Shown one piece after another: positions 52,100-60,637 of a stretch of DNA of 64,000 bases. This DNA comes from Vacuolonema iberomarrocanum LEGE 07170 (GTDB lineage Bacteria > Cyanobacteriota > Cyanobacteriia > Elainellales > Elainellaceae): contig JADEXA010000033.1 of assembly GCA_015207365.1 (NCBI GenBank), forward strand, positions 1 to 64,000, written 5' to 3'. How positions within the stretch are numbered: position 1 is the first letter of the stretch; each line of letters opens with the position of its first letter. Under the pieces are notes generated by a model that saw only the letters and a program-made list of their open reading frames with translations, was not told the origin of the DNA and made no database searches. Position numbers and translations under genes: made by a program.

Positions 52100-52648
52100 T
52101 CAAGCGTCATCCATGTCTCGTTCCGCTTGTTCAAACACTTGTAACAATCGCATCCCCAGATCAAGTTCGGTGAGGTTCGTGCCATCGTAGCGAATGGCAA
52201 TCGAACTAGCAGGACGATTGATGCGAACGCCCAGCACAATATCCTGCGTCAACAGCAGCGTTTCCAAGCGCTTGGCAAAGGTGGGTTCATGCCGCAGACG
52301 CGGAATCTGTAACCGAATGCGCCCAGGTACCGAATGGACAATGGTGTAATCTTCCTCTGCGTTTCCTGCCGTTCCATTGGTGGTAGCAGCGGCCAATACC
52401 GGCGGTGAGGCCGTGTGCCCAGACTGCTTCTTGAGTTGTACTATCACCTGACGGGTCACAGCGGCGATCGCAATATTTACAACCAGCGCACTGGCCCCCC
52501 GAAGCCGCAGTTGCGTTGTGACCAATAGGCCTGTTAGCACTGGCAGAATGGCGGCAATTTCCCCATACTCTTCTAATAAGTGACCGATCTGGGACGGGGT
52601 TTCGGTTGTGCTCGTTGCTTGCATCTCGGCGGGTGGCGATGTAGTCAT
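52100..52648 (-). CDS. HMA_2-like domain protein, partner of the P-type ATPase
   Basis: 182 residues. Hydrophobic N-terminal region (EIAAILPVLTGLLVTTQLRL, SALVVNIAIAAVTRQVIVQL), then DYTIVHSVPGRIRLQIPRLR and VLGVRINRPASSIAIRYDG, which parallel the N-terminal domain of the adjacent ATPase (VRHHLPGRIRIRI, VIGVRMNQTASSVVIHYQ). No CxxC. It is upstream of the ATPase gene on the same strand, 97 bp apart, so probably one operon. Likely accessory subunit that handles the ion or regulates the pump through domain pairing; not shown experimentally here. Confidence 0.82.
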   Translation of the reverse strand: MTTSPPAEMQATSTTETPSQIGHLLEEYGEIAAILPVLTGLLVTTQLRLRGASALVVNIAIAAVTRQVIVQLKKQSGHTASPPVLAAATTNGTAGNAEEDYTIVHSVPGRIRLQIPRLRHEPTFAKRLETLLLTQDIVLGVRINRPASSIAIRYDGTNLTELDLGMRLLQVFEQAERDMDDA

Positions 52649-52820
52649 TCCCTTCGTTTACCTGAGTCTCTTGTAGCGCTGGTCTTTCGGGAAGAATTGG
52701 TCTTTCCAAAGACCCTCATTATTGATGCTAGAGCTTCTCGTGGCAAATTGGTTTTATCTGGGTTAATCCCTGTGTTGGGTTGATGGAAACCAGGCATGAA
52801 TGACGGCAACGGTTTTCCAT

Positions 52821-52849
52821 AAAAAAATCCTGGACACCGTTGCCCAGGA
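52821..52849 (-). terminator. Rho-independent terminator of ssrA
   Basis: On the minus strand TCCTGG-GCAACGGTGT-CCAGGA is followed by seven T. It lies about 50 nt past the tmRNA 3' end. A second inverted repeat (AAACACCG / CGGTGTTT, 52852-52883) sits between. Confidence 0.8.
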
Positions 52850-52897
52850 GAAAACACCGTTTTAGCCGTTCATGGCGGTGTTTGTTGATTTTGAAAG

Positions 52898-53286
52898 TGG
52901 AGCTGAGGAGAGTCGAACTCCTGTCCGCATCGGGTATTAATACCCCGCTCGTTCACAGGTTTAGCTTCTCTTATCCTCGAAGCGGGAATCGTCGCTTATC
53001 CCCGACGATGGGATTCTCTAGTAAAGTCTTAGCCAACGCTTGACCAGAGGCAAGACGTTAGAGCATCCGTTGGGGTTGTGTCCGCAATCCTTAACGGAGT
53101 CAAATTGCAGACGCTCGGACCTATGAGAGGTTTTTAGGCGGCGGCTACTGCTGCACGCTTACGAGCAAAAGGTACGATGTTGTTCGCATGTACTTTGTTT
53201 TGAGCCATTGATTTACGAGAGTTAGCCCGCTCTCGACCTGTATCACGAAGTAGCGTTCGCCAACACGTCGAAACCGTGGCAGCCCC
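52898..53286 (-). ncRNA. ssrA: Transfer-messenger RNA (tmRNA)
   Basis: 389 nt, one-piece form. The 5' end GGGGCTGCCACGGTTTCGAC and 3' end GAGTTCGACTCTCCTCAGCT (CCA encoded) form the tRNA-like acceptor and T arms. The tag reading frame (53187 down to 53134) starts with resume codon GCG and encodes ANNIVPFARKRAAVAAA then TAA. ANNIVPFAR is the cyanobacterial tag start; the usual KxAPVAA end is here KRAAVAAA, still ending in Ala-Ala for ClpXP-type recognition. Rescues stalled ribosomes with SmpB. The only RNA gene identified in the window. Confidence 0.96.
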
Positions 53287-53373
53287 ATGTGATTCATCCA
53301 TTATATCAAGTGGAAATCGGATCGTGGATAGAGAGAAAAAGTTGTATAGCCTTACGCCTTGAGATTAGGACGG

Positions 53374-53420
53374 ATCACATTTTTGAAAGCCCCGCAGCGC
53401 GGGGCTTTCAAAAATGTGAT
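53374..53420. repeat. Palindromic element, family E copy 2
   Basis: ATCACATTTTTGAAAGCCCC and complement around GCAGCGC, perfect 47-bp palindrome apart from the centre. Confidence 0.75.
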
Positions 53421-53475
53421 TGGTTTTTACCGTAGCGCGTAGTGCTAGACCAATTCTCTAACAAGAACCCACTGC

Positions 53476-53524
53476 AGCTCATTTGTTGAAATCCTCACAC
53501 TGCGAGGATTTCAACAAATGAGCT
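53476..53524. repeat. Palindromic element, family E-like copy 3
   Basis: AGCTCATTTGTTGAAATCCT and complement around CACACTGCG. Perfectly paired; overlaps the left border of the degenerate family A copy. Confidence 0.7.
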
Positions 53525-53608
53525 GGTTATAGCCGAAACGCTCAACTATCGCTTGTGCCTGCTGTTTTGCAGTGGCACAAGCGATAGTTGGGCTTCTCAA
53601 CCAGATGT
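53522..53608. repeat. Palindromic element, degenerate family A copy 4
   Basis: GGTTATAGCCGAAACGCTCA ... AGTTGGGCTTCTCAACCAGA follows the family A plan (GGTTAAATAGCCG ... GTTGGGTTCTTCAACCGG). The inner stem CAACTATCGCTTGTGCC / GGCACAAGCGATAGTTG is intact. Outer ATATCAAAT ends are lost. Confidence 0.65.
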
Positions 53609-53617
53609 GTCTGTGCG

Positions 53618-55264
53618 TCAGAGAGCACAGGTAAGGTCGCCCGATCGCTGGCTGAACAGCAAGTTCTCGCGATAGTCCACCGGGCAGTCGATGACAGCGG
53701 GGCAATCGTCGAGCATGGCTTGCTTGAGGATAGGGACGAAATCGGTCGTGGCTTCGACGCGGTAGCCTTTTAGCCCCATGCTTTCGGCAAACTTCACGAA
53801 GTCGGGGTTACCAAACTTGATGAAGCTGGATTCATGGAATTGGTTGTTTTGCTTCCATTCAATCAAGCCATAGCCGCCATCGTTGAAGATGATGGTGACA
53901 AAGGGGGTGCCGACGCGCAGGGCTGTTTCTAGCTCCTGGCAGTTCATCATGAAGCCGCCATCGCCTGTGACCGCAACAACTTTGCGATCGGGAGCCACGA
54001 GTTTGGCGGCGATCGCCCCTGGAATGGCAATCCCCATAGCGGCAAACCCGTTGGAGATGATGCAGGTGTTGGGGCGATCGCCATGGTAATGCCGCGCCAT
54101 CCACATCTTATGAGCGCCCACATCAGAAATCACGATATCTTCTGGCCCCATCACTTGCCGCAGGTCGTAGATCAGCTTCTGGGGTTTGATCGGAAAATCG
54201 CTATCTTTGGCATGGGTTTCGTAGTCGGCTTTAATCCCCGACCGCAGATGTACGGCATAGGGTTCGGGTTTACCCGCACGGTCTGACCGATACAGGATTT
54301 CCTTGAGCGAATCGGAGATATTCCCTACCACCTCAACCAGCGGGATGTAGCTGCTGTCGATTTCCGCTGGCATCATGCCGACATGAATAATGGGGATTTT
54401 ACTGTCAGGATTCCAGTGTTTGGGCGAATATTCCACCAGGTCGTAGCCGACACAAATCACCAGATCCGTATGGTCAAAGCCACAGCTCACCAAATCCCGT
54501 TGCTGCAAGCCAAGAGTCCACAAGGCCAGGGGATGGGTGTAGGGAATCGCCCCTTTGCCCATGAAGGTGTTGGCCACAGGGATATTGAGCCGCGTCGCAA
54601 ATTCCGTCAGCGCTTCGCTGGCATGGTCACGAATGGCACCATTCCCCACCAAAATCATGGGATTTTCGGCTTTGGAAATCAATTCTGCCGCTTTGGCTGT
54701 GCTCTTGAACGAGGAAAAAACTTTTTCTTGCTCATCCCGGCGTAGGGGGTTGCCGGAGGCGGGCATAGCCGCAATGTTTTCGGGTAAGTCGATGTGGACG
54801 GCTCCGGGTTTTTCGCTTTGCGCCAGCTTGAAGGCTTTGCGGACAATCTCTGGCGTGTTGGTAGGGCGAACAATTTGGGCGTTCCACTTGGTAACGGGAG
54901 CAAACATCGACACCAGATCGAGATACTGGTGCGATTCGATATGCATCCGATCGGTGCCCACCTGCCCGGTGATAGCGACGAGGGGAGCGCGATCGAGATT
55001 GGCATCGGCGACCCCAGTCATCAGGTTGGTTGCGCCGGGGCCGAGGGTGGAAAGGCAAACCCCCGCTTTCCCCGTTAACCGCCCATAGACATCCGCCATA
55101 AAAGCAGCTCCCTGCTCGTGGCGGGTGGTAATAAATTGAATCGAGGATTTCTTGAGCGCCTGGAGGACATGCAGGTTTTCTTCGCCGGGAAGTCCAAAGA
55201 CATATTCAACCTGCTCATTCTCCAAACATTTGATGAGAAGATCGGCGGTGTTTTGTTCGGTCAT
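53618..55264 (-). CDS. 2-oxoglutarate decarboxylase (ThDP enzyme of the acetolactate-synthase family)
   Basis: 548 residues. ThDP-enzyme plan: N-terminal Pyr domain with catalytic-type Glu in FITTRHEQGAAFMADVYGRL, central domain, and C-terminal PP domain with GDGGFMMNCQELETALRVGT followed by the ND of TIIFNDGGYGLIEWKQ. By similarity alone it would be called acetolactate synthase. In Synechococcus 7002 the pair A2770-A2771 of this family plus succinate-semialdehyde dehydrogenase forms the shunt that closes the cyanobacterial TCA cycle, and the same pair occurs here, with SSADH encoded 320 bp upstream on the same strand. Hence 2-OG to succinic semialdehyde is preferred. Acetolactate synthesis remains the alternative; no small subunit is adjacent. 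Confidence 0.82.
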   Translation of the reverse strand: MTEQNTADLLIKCLENEQVEYVFGLPGEENLHVLQALKKSSIQFITTRHEQGAAFMADVYGRLTGKAGVCLSTLGPGATNLMTGVADANLDRAPLVAITGQVGTDRMHIESHQYLDLVSMFAPVTKWNAQIVRPTNTPEIVRKAFKLAQSEKPGAVHIDLPENIAAMPASGNPLRRDEQEKVFSSFKSTAKAAELISKAENPMILVGNGAIRDHASEALTEFATRLNIPVANTFMGKGAIPYTHPLALWTLGLQQRDLVSCGFDHTDLVICVGYDLVEYSPKHWNPDSKIPIIHVGMMPAEIDSSYIPLVEVVGNISDSLKEILYRSDRAGKPEPYAVHLRSGIKADYETHAKDSDFPIKPQKLIYDLRQVMGPEDIVISDVGAHKMWMARHYHGDRPNTCIISNGFAAMGIAIPGAIAAKLVAPDRKVVAVTGDGGFMMNCQELETALRVGTPFVTIIFNDGGYGLIEWKQNNQFHESSFIKFGNPDFVKFAESMGLKGYRVEATTDFVPILKQAMLDDCPAVIDCPVDYRENLLFSQRSGDLTCAL

Positions 55265-55585
55265 AATAGTGAGCCTTGCGTTTGCGAAAGGGATTGAGGT
55301 GGTCGCGAAAGTAGCAGGGAACGGCTATATCAAGCGATCGCATGCAGCAACAGCAATCGCGTTTGAGGCTAGATGGGACAGAAATGTTCGAATGAATTGA
55401 ATGGATTCAATTGGGTTTCCCTGATGGTTGTCTTATATGGGTTTATTGATGTTCGTAAGTTAGCTCAGGGAAATTGGAAATGGGGACAGATAGTGTTAGC
55501 AAATCAAAAGAATCGAGAGAAAATCGATGGTTTGAAATCGAGGGGGCGATCGCCTAAAAAATGGCCTCACAGGAGCGATCGCCCT
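55265..55585. other. Intergenic region
   Basis: 320 bp between the two shunt genes. Contains HIP1-like sites, no palindrome family or ORF. Its length allows a separate promoter for the decarboxylase gene. Confidence 0.5.
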
Positions 55586-56968
55586 TCATCTAATCCAGAT
55601 CGTTTTGGCATTCACAAATTCGAGAATGCCCTCACGACCCAATTCGCGACCATACCCCGACCGTTTAATGCCACCAAAGGGTAGGCGAGGATCAGACTTC
55701 ACCATGCCATTCAGGAACACTGACCCGGCTTCTAGTTCGTTGAGGAAGCGATCGCCCTCCGCTGCATCCTGGGTCCAGGCGCTTGCCCCGAGCCCAAAGG
55801 GAATGTTGTTAGCGACCGCCAGCGCTTCGTCCACGTTCGCTACCCGGAACAGCGTCGCCACCGGGCCAAACAGCTCTTCCTGGGCAACTGGGGTATCCAC
55901 AGGAATCTCCGTGAGGATAGTGGGTGGATAGTAGGTGCCTGTCGGGGGCAACGAGGGACTCGTGGGGAGTCCCTTGCCCCCGACTAAAACCTTTGCCCCG
56001 GCGTCAACGCAGCGCTGCACCTGCTCCTCTAACTCCTGCAAAATGGCGGAGGTTGCCAGCGGCCCGATCGCCACGTCAGGTTCAAGGGGATTGCCCACCT
56101 TCAGCGCTTTGTATTTTTCGGCCAGCCCCTCAGCAAATTCGTCAAAGATGCTGTCTTGCACGATGAACCGCTTGGCGGCAATGCAAGATTGGCCATTATT
56201 AATCATGCGTGCCGTGACAGCGGTTTCCACAGCGCGGGGCAGATCGGCACTGGCCATCACCACAAAGGGATCGCTACCACCCAGCTCCAACACGGTTTTC
56301 TTAATCTGCGCACCACAGGCTTGGGCCAGACTCTTCCCAGCGGGTTCACTCCCGGTGAGGGTTGCCGCCTTGATGCGATCGTCTTCCATCAAGCCCGCCA
56401 CCTTCGATGCGGGAATTAGCAGGGTCTGGAATACATCGTCGGGGAACCCAGCCTGGCGAACAACCTCCTCGATCGCCAAAGCCGATTGGGGCACATTGGA
56501 GGCATGCTTCAGCAGCCCAACATTGCCAGCCATCAATGCCGGAGCCACAAAGCGAAACACTTGCCAGAAGGGGAAGTTCCAGGGCATCACCGCCAACACA
56601 ATGCCAATGGGTTGATAGCGCACAAAGCTGCGACTGGCATCGGTTTCGATTGCCACATCAGCCAAAAATGCCTCGGCATTCTCGGCATAGAAGCGACAGA
56701 CCCAAGCCGACTTTTCGACCTCAGCGATCGCTGCCTTAATCGGCTTCCCCATCTCCAGGGTCATCAGCTTGCCAAATTCTGCTTTGCGTTCCTCCAGGAT
56801 GGCCGCTGCTCGTTGCATCCATTGGGCGCGATCGGCAAAGGGGGTGTGGCGATAGTGGCGAAAGGCGCGATCGGTCTGCTCGATCTTCTGGGCGATCGCG
56901 GCGTCAGACAATGCATCAAAGGTTTTGAGCGTCTCCCCTGTCGCCGGGTTAATGCTGGCAATCCCCAT
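55586..56968 (-). CDS. Succinate-semialdehyde dehydrogenase (NAD(P)+)
   Basis: 460 residues from ATG 56968 (MGIASINPATGETLKTFDAL); an ATG at 57007 adds 13 unconserved residues. Aldehyde dehydrogenase fold: PWNFPFWQVFRFVAPALMAG (cofactor), TGSEPAGKSLAQACG, catalytic Glu in VLELGGSDPFVVM, catalytic Cys in NNGQSCIAAKRFIV, ELFGPVATLFRV near the end. Oxidises succinic semialdehyde to succinate. Next to the 2-OG decarboxylase gene on the same strand, so the two together replace 2-OG dehydrogenase and succinyl-CoA synthetase. Could also accept other semialdehydes such as that from GABA. Confidence 0.9.
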   Translation of the reverse strand: MGIASINPATGETLKTFDALSDAAIAQKIEQTDRAFRHYRHTPFADRAQWMQRAAAILEERKAEFGKLMTLEMGKPIKAAIAEVEKSAWVCRFYAENAEAFLADVAIETDASRSFVRYQPIGIVLAVMPWNFPFWQVFRFVAPALMAGNVGLLKHASNVPQSALAIEEVVRQAGFPDDVFQTLLIPASKVAGLMEDDRIKAATLTGSEPAGKSLAQACGAQIKKTVLELGGSDPFVVMASADLPRAVETAVTARMINNGQSCIAAKRFIVQDSIFDEFAEGLAEKYKALKVGNPLEPDVAIGPLATSAILQELEEQVQRCVDAGAKVLVGGKGLPTSPSLPPTGTYYPPTILTEIPVDTPVAQEELFGPVATLFRVANVDEALAVANNIPFGLGASAWTQDAAEGDRFLNELEAGSVFLNGMVKSDPRLPFGGIKRSGYGRELGREGILEFVNAKTIWIR

Positions 56969-57340
56969 AAGGCCGTCCTCGCTGTATATGAACGCTCCAT
57001 CCTTCACTCTAACTCTGGTATTTAGACAGGATCCTTAAATCGTAATATTGGCAACAAATCTTCCAAAGTTGTGAGAATCATCACTTAGCAATGGGAGTAT
57101 CAATGACTGGGATCATCCCGTATGGGATCACCTAAAGAGCAGTCCTTGGGAGGAGTCTGAACGGAACTCATCCCCGTAAAATAGCAGTGAAGATGGAAAT
57201 TGATCCCCTGAATCTCCTGATCGAGAAGGGGGAATCGGACTCAACGCTTCCCGTATCAAGGGCATGTTAAGGAGATCTGGTAGAGGTTATTCGAGGAAAG
57301 CGTCAAACTTTTCATTGGATGCATGTTTGGGAGCTATGCA
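56969..57340. other. Intergenic region
   Basis: 370 bp between divergent genes (SSADH and pgsA), presumably with both promoters. No palindromic element seen. Confidence 0.5.
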
Positions 57341-57862
57341 ATGAATTTGCCAACCTGGATTACGGTGTCGCGCTTGGCTGGAGTGCCGTTTCTGCTGGTG
57401 CTGTTGGCTCAACCCGATGATCGACTGCGCTGGATTTCGTTGGGCATCTTTTTGGTGGCAGCGGGGACAGATTGGCTGGATGGCTACTTGGCGCGGCGGC
57501 TAGATATGGTAACGGATCTGGGCAAGTTCCTCGATCCGCTGGTGGATAAATTGCTTGTGCTAGCGCCCCTGCTGATGTTGATTCAATTGGGGCAAATCCC
57601 GGCCTGGGGGGTATTTCTGGTGCTAGCGCGGGAGCTAGCGATCGCCGGATGGCGGGTCAACCAACCGAAAATCTCTGGGGCAAACATTTGGGGTAAGCTC
57701 AAGACCGTCACGCAAATTCTGGCGATCGCCCTGCTCATCGCCCCTCCGACGGCGTTCAGCCCTATAGCCCAGGTCGCATTTTGGGTGGCGATCGGCCTCA
57801 CTCTGCTTTCCGGCGCACTTTACCTGGTGCCCCAACCTGCCGCACAGGAAAGCAACGCTTGA
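57341..57862 (+). CDS. pgsA: CDP-diacylglycerol-glycerol-3-phosphate 3-phosphatidyltransferase
   Basis: 173 residues from ATG 57341 (MNLPTWITVSRL); the upstream ATG at 57323 adds six residues. The CDP-alcohol phosphotransferase motif D-x2-DG-x2-AR-x8-G-x3-D-x3-D is complete in DWLDGYLARRLDMVTDLGKF followed by LDPLVDK. About five membrane helices (for example LGIFLVAAGTDWLDG start, LVLAPLLMLIQLGQIPAWGV). Makes phosphatidylglycerol phosphate, precursor of PG, the only phospholipid of cyanobacterial thylakoids and needed by photosystem II. Followed 96 bp later by the aldo/keto reductase gene. Confidence 0.93.
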   Translation: MNLPTWITVSRLAGVPFLLVLLAQPDDRLRWISLGIFLVAAGTDWLDGYLARRLDMVTDLGKFLDPLVDKLLVLAPLLMLIQLGQIPAWGVFLVLARELAIAGWRVNQPKISGANIWGKLKTVTQILAIALLIAPPTAFSPIAQVAFWVAIGLTLLSGALYLVPQPAAQESNA

Positions 57863-57958
57863 GTTCAGCGCTCCAAATTCTCCCAAGTCCTTCAACTGGC
57901 ACGCTTTACAAATAGAAACCTCGCTACACTAAATGAAGTTTTGTAAAGGAGGCCAATC

Positions 57959-58900
57959 GTGCAGACCGTGACTCTCTCCAATGGCTTAACGCTCCCGGCT
58001 CTTGGCATTGGCACCTGGGCCTGGGGCGACAGCATTTTCTGGAGCTATGGCAAAGACTACAACACCGATAATTTGCACGATGCCTTTAAGGCGGCGATCG
58101 CCGCTGGGGTAAACTTTTTCGATACCGCAGAAATCTACGGGTTTGGTGAATCGGAACGCTTGCTCGGTACCTTTATGCAAGGGACTGACCAGCCTGTGCA
58201 GGTGGCAACTAAGTACTTTCCCTTGCCTTGGCGGTTTTTCAAAGATGCCGTCGCTGATACCTTAACGGCCAGCCTCAAGCGCTTGCAGGTGCCGTCTATC
58301 GCGCTGTATCAAGTGCATTGGCCCTTCGACTTTTTTATGGGACAGCCGACGTTGATGGAAGCCCTGGCAGAAGAAGTGAAGCAAGGTCGGATTCAGGCGA
58401 TCGGGGTCAGCAACTATTCGGCAGAGCAAATGCAGCGCGCCTATGACTTACTGGCTCAGCAGGACATTCCTCTGGCCGTGAACCAGATGCAGTACTCCTT
58501 GCTGGCACGGCAAATCGAAACCAATGGCGTGATGCAGGTGGCGAAGGAGCGCGATGTCGCTATCTTGGCTTACAGTCCTCTGGCTCAGGGCTTACTCACA
58601 GGGAAGTACACCCCTGAAAGCGACACCTCTCCGCTGGGAGCCCGCCGCATCGACCCACGCTTCAAGAAAGAGGGGCTGAAGAAGATTGAGCCCCTGCTGC
58701 AAACTTTGCAAGAGATCGGCAATGCTCACGACAAAACCGTCGCTCAGGTTTCGCTGAATTGGTTGGTGATGCAGGGCAATGTCATCCCCATTCCCGGTGC
58801 GAAGAATGCGAAGCAGGCAGAGCAAAATGCTGGGTCGTTGGGTTGGTCGTTGAGTTCAGAAGAAGTAGAGCGAATTGGTGCCGTTTCTGTTGGGATGTAA
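57959..58900 (+). CDS. Aldo/keto reductase
   Basis: 313 residues with GTG start and AAAGGAGG 6-8 nt before it. GIGTWAWGDSIFW, catalytic Asp and Tyr in NFFDTAEIYGFGESERLLG, Lys in VATKYFPLPW, His in YQVHWPFDFF, GVSNYSAEQMQRAYDLL, QMQYSLLAR, YSPLAQGLLTGKYTP and IPGAKNAKQAEQNAG. NADPH-dependent reductase of the AKR superfamily, YghZ/Tas-like length; the physiological carbonyl substrate cannot be read. Probably its own transcript; two palindromes follow the stop. Confidence 0.9.
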   Translation: MQTVTLSNGLTLPALGIGTWAWGDSIFWSYGKDYNTDNLHDAFKAAIAAGVNFFDTAEIYGFGESERLLGTFMQGTDQPVQVATKYFPLPWRFFKDAVADTLTASLKRLQVPSIALYQVHWPFDFFMGQPTLMEALAEEVKQGRIQAIGVSNYSAEQMQRAYDLLAQQDIPLAVNQMQYSLLARQIETNGVMQVAKERDVAILAYSPLAQGLLTGKYTPESDTSPLGARRIDPRFKKEGLKKIEPLLQTLQEIGNAHDKTVAQVSLNWLVMQGNVIPIPGAKNAKQAEQNAGSLGWSLSSEEVERIGAVSVGM

Positions 58901-58926
58901 TACCAATCCGATAAAACCCAAACCCA

Positions 58927-58971
58927 GATTCTTTTTGAAACCCTCGCAGCGCGAGGGTTTCAAAAAGAATC
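58927..58971. repeat. Palindromic element, family E copy 4
   Basis: GATTCTTTTTGAAACCCTCGC and complement around AGC, 21-bp perfect arms, 27 bp after the reductase stop. May also end its transcription. Confidence 0.75.
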
Positions 58972-58986
58972 GATAGTCGGTTCTTA

Positions 58987-59077
58987 TAGCGGTGTGCAAC
59001 CGCATTAAGCACAGCAACGGTTGTGTGGGGCGCGCCGCGCCCCACACAACCGTACTTAACTAACGCGCATAGCGCTA
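58987..59077. repeat. Palindromic element, family D copy 3 (91 bp, TA flanks)
   Basis: TAGCGGTGTGCAACCGCATT ... ACGCGCATAGCGCTA with TA at 58985-58986 and 59078-59079. Nearly identical to copy 1 at 22754 (inner stem GTTGTGTGGGG for GTTGTGTGTGG with matching change on the other arm). Confidence 0.85.
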
Positions 59078-59148
59078 TAGCACATTGAGATAATAAAGAA
59101 GGGCGATCGCACTATGGCGATCGCCCTTCTCATCAAAGCCTCAAACCC

Positions 59149-60105
59149 CTACGCAGAAGGCTTTTTCTCATCCACCATCGACATCATGCCTTGAATGGCG
59201 GCGGGAATGCTCTTGGGATCCATGAACATGACCTTGCTGCTGTCGCTGCTGCCGATCGCCCCACCCATATCCAGGTAGCCCAGTGCTAGCAGGATTTGCC
59301 CAGCATCCATCGCCTGTGGGTCTTGCTTGAGAGCCTGGGTGACGATGTGAACAGCCTCAGCGGTTGCCTGTGCCTTGAGTACTTGGCTTTGACGGTCGGC
59401 CTGTGCTTTTAGTACGATTGCCTTTTGCTCCGCCTCAGCCGCCAGAACCGTTGCCTTTTGCTGCGCTTCTGCCGCTAGAACCTGGGCATCGGCCTTACCC
59501 TGGGCGGAGTTGACGGCTGAATCTCGCTCCCCTTCTGAGGTCAAAATCGCTGCCCGTTTGCGGCGCTCTGCCGACATCTGTAGTTCCATCGAATCCTGCA
59601 CGGCCTTGGAGGGCATGATGTCTCGCAGTTCTACACGAGTCACCTTCACACCCCAGGGGTCAGTGGCTATATCCAGTTCGCGCAACAGGATTTCGTTGAT
59701 TTGTTGCCGTGCAGTGAAGGTTTCATCCAGCTCCAACTGGCCCATCTCTGAGCGGATCTGCGTCAGCACCAGATTGACCATAGCTGATTGCAGATTTTGC
59801 ACCTTATAGTAAGACTTCTCCATGTCTACAATCCGCCAGTAGACCACCGCATCCACGGTGATGGAAACGTTGTCCTTCGTGATACAGGGTTGCGGGGGGA
59901 TATCCAACACTTTCTCCCGAATCGTTTCCTTATGGGCAACCCGATCCATGAATGGCAGCACAAAGTTCAAACCCGGTTGCAGCTTTTTGTTGTAACTTCC
60001 CAGTCGCTCCACCAGAACTTCGTTCCCCTGATTGACGATTTTGACGGAACTCGACAATCCTGTAATGCCCAAAGCGGCAAGAACAAGGGCAAAAAAACCT
60101 TCCAT
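59149..60105 (-). CDS. SPFH/band 7 protein (stomatin/paraslipin type)
   Basis: 318 residues from ATG 60105 (MEGFFALVLAALGITGL); a longer start at 60120 adds five. N-terminal hydrophobic hairpin anchor, band 7 domain (VNQGNEVLVERLGSYNKKLQ, VSITVDAVVYWRIVD, EMGQLELDETFTARQQINEI, VTRVELRDIMPSK), then an Ala/Glu/Lys-rich coiled coil (KADAQVLAAEAQQKATVLAA). Oligomerises in membrane microdomains. An NfeD gene lies 95 bp upstream on the same strand; the NfeD-stomatin pair is a widespread operon. Related to Synechocystis Slr1128. Confidence 0.92.
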   Translation of the reverse strand: MEGFFALVLAALGITGLSSSVKIVNQGNEVLVERLGSYNKKLQPGLNFVLPFMDRVAHKETIREKVLDIPPQPCITKDNVSITVDAVVYWRIVDMEKSYYKVQNLQSAMVNLVLTQIRSEMGQLELDETFTARQQINEILLRELDIATDPWGVKVTRVELRDIMPSKAVQDSMELQMSAERRKRAAILTSEGERDSAVNSAQGKADAQVLAAEAQQKATVLAAEAEQKAIVLKAQADRQSQVLKAQATAEAVHIVTQALKQDPQAMDAGQILLALGYLDMGGAIGSSDSSKVMFMDPKSIPAAIQGMMSMVDEKKPSA

Positions 60106-60214
60106 AGTTGAATTCTCCAAATGTGGCTTCTAAGAATATGTGGCGATCGCACCAGAATCAGGCAGAGCAGAGATTGAAATGACTCTATCAATCCCTCCGC
60201 TGCTGCAATCATTG

Positions 60215-60637
60215 CTAGCGCTCGAATTGGGGGACAGAGGAAATAATCAGGGTGGTACCGCGTCGCCCAAGGACAACAACTAGCTGGTCGGGGGCGATCG
60301 CTTGATCGGCTTCCGAAAAGGCTTGCCAGGAGTTTCCTTCATACAACACACGCCCGGTCTGCCCTGGCAAAATTTCGGTCAGGGTGCGGGCTTCGAGGGC
60401 ATCTTCCAGCAAGCGAGATGTCCGTTTGGGTGCAAGTCTTCGCATGGCGATCGTCAACCCGATCGACAGCATCATCCAAATGGCGACCTGCAACCCAACC
60501 TGAGGAATGAATAACGACAATCCGGCAACGATTAGGGCAGCAATTCCCAGCGCCAGTTCAACAAAGGCTGTGGGAAGCCCAACTTCCATCACGCACAAAA
60601 CGGTGCCTACGATTAGCCAGATGACTGTGGGACTCAT
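60215..60637 (-). CDS. NfeD-family membrane protein
   Basis: 140 residues. Two to three membrane helices (VIWLIVGTVLCVMEVGLPTA, ALGIAALIVAGLSLFIPQVG, VAIWMMLSIGLTIAMR) followed by an OB-fold C-terminal domain (GQTGRVLYEGNSWQAFSEAD, LVVVLGRRGTTLII). The short NfeD1b form without the protease domain. Acts with the stomatin-like protein encoded next downstream. Confidence 0.9.
   Translation of the reverse strand: MSPTVIWLIVGTVLCVMEVGLPTAFVELALGIAALIVAGLSLFIPQVGLQVAIWMMLSIGLTIAMRRLAPKRTSRLLEDALEARTLTEILPGQTGRVLYEGNSWQAFSEADQAIAPDQLVVVLGRRGTTLIISSVPQFER

Larger units (their letters stand above)
53287..53617. other. Intergenic region dense in palindromes
   Basis: 330 bp upstream of ssrA and downstream of the 2-OG decarboxylase gene, holding three consecutive hairpin elements (53374-53420, 53476-53524 and 53522-53608) separated by 50 bp or less. 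The ssrA promoter should lie in 53287-53370. Confidence 0.7.

Noticed and set aside
53618..55264. Acetolactate synthase call
   Set aside because: Family similarity is real but pairing with SSADH and lack of a small subunit favour 2-oxoglutarate decarboxylase; kept only as alternative.
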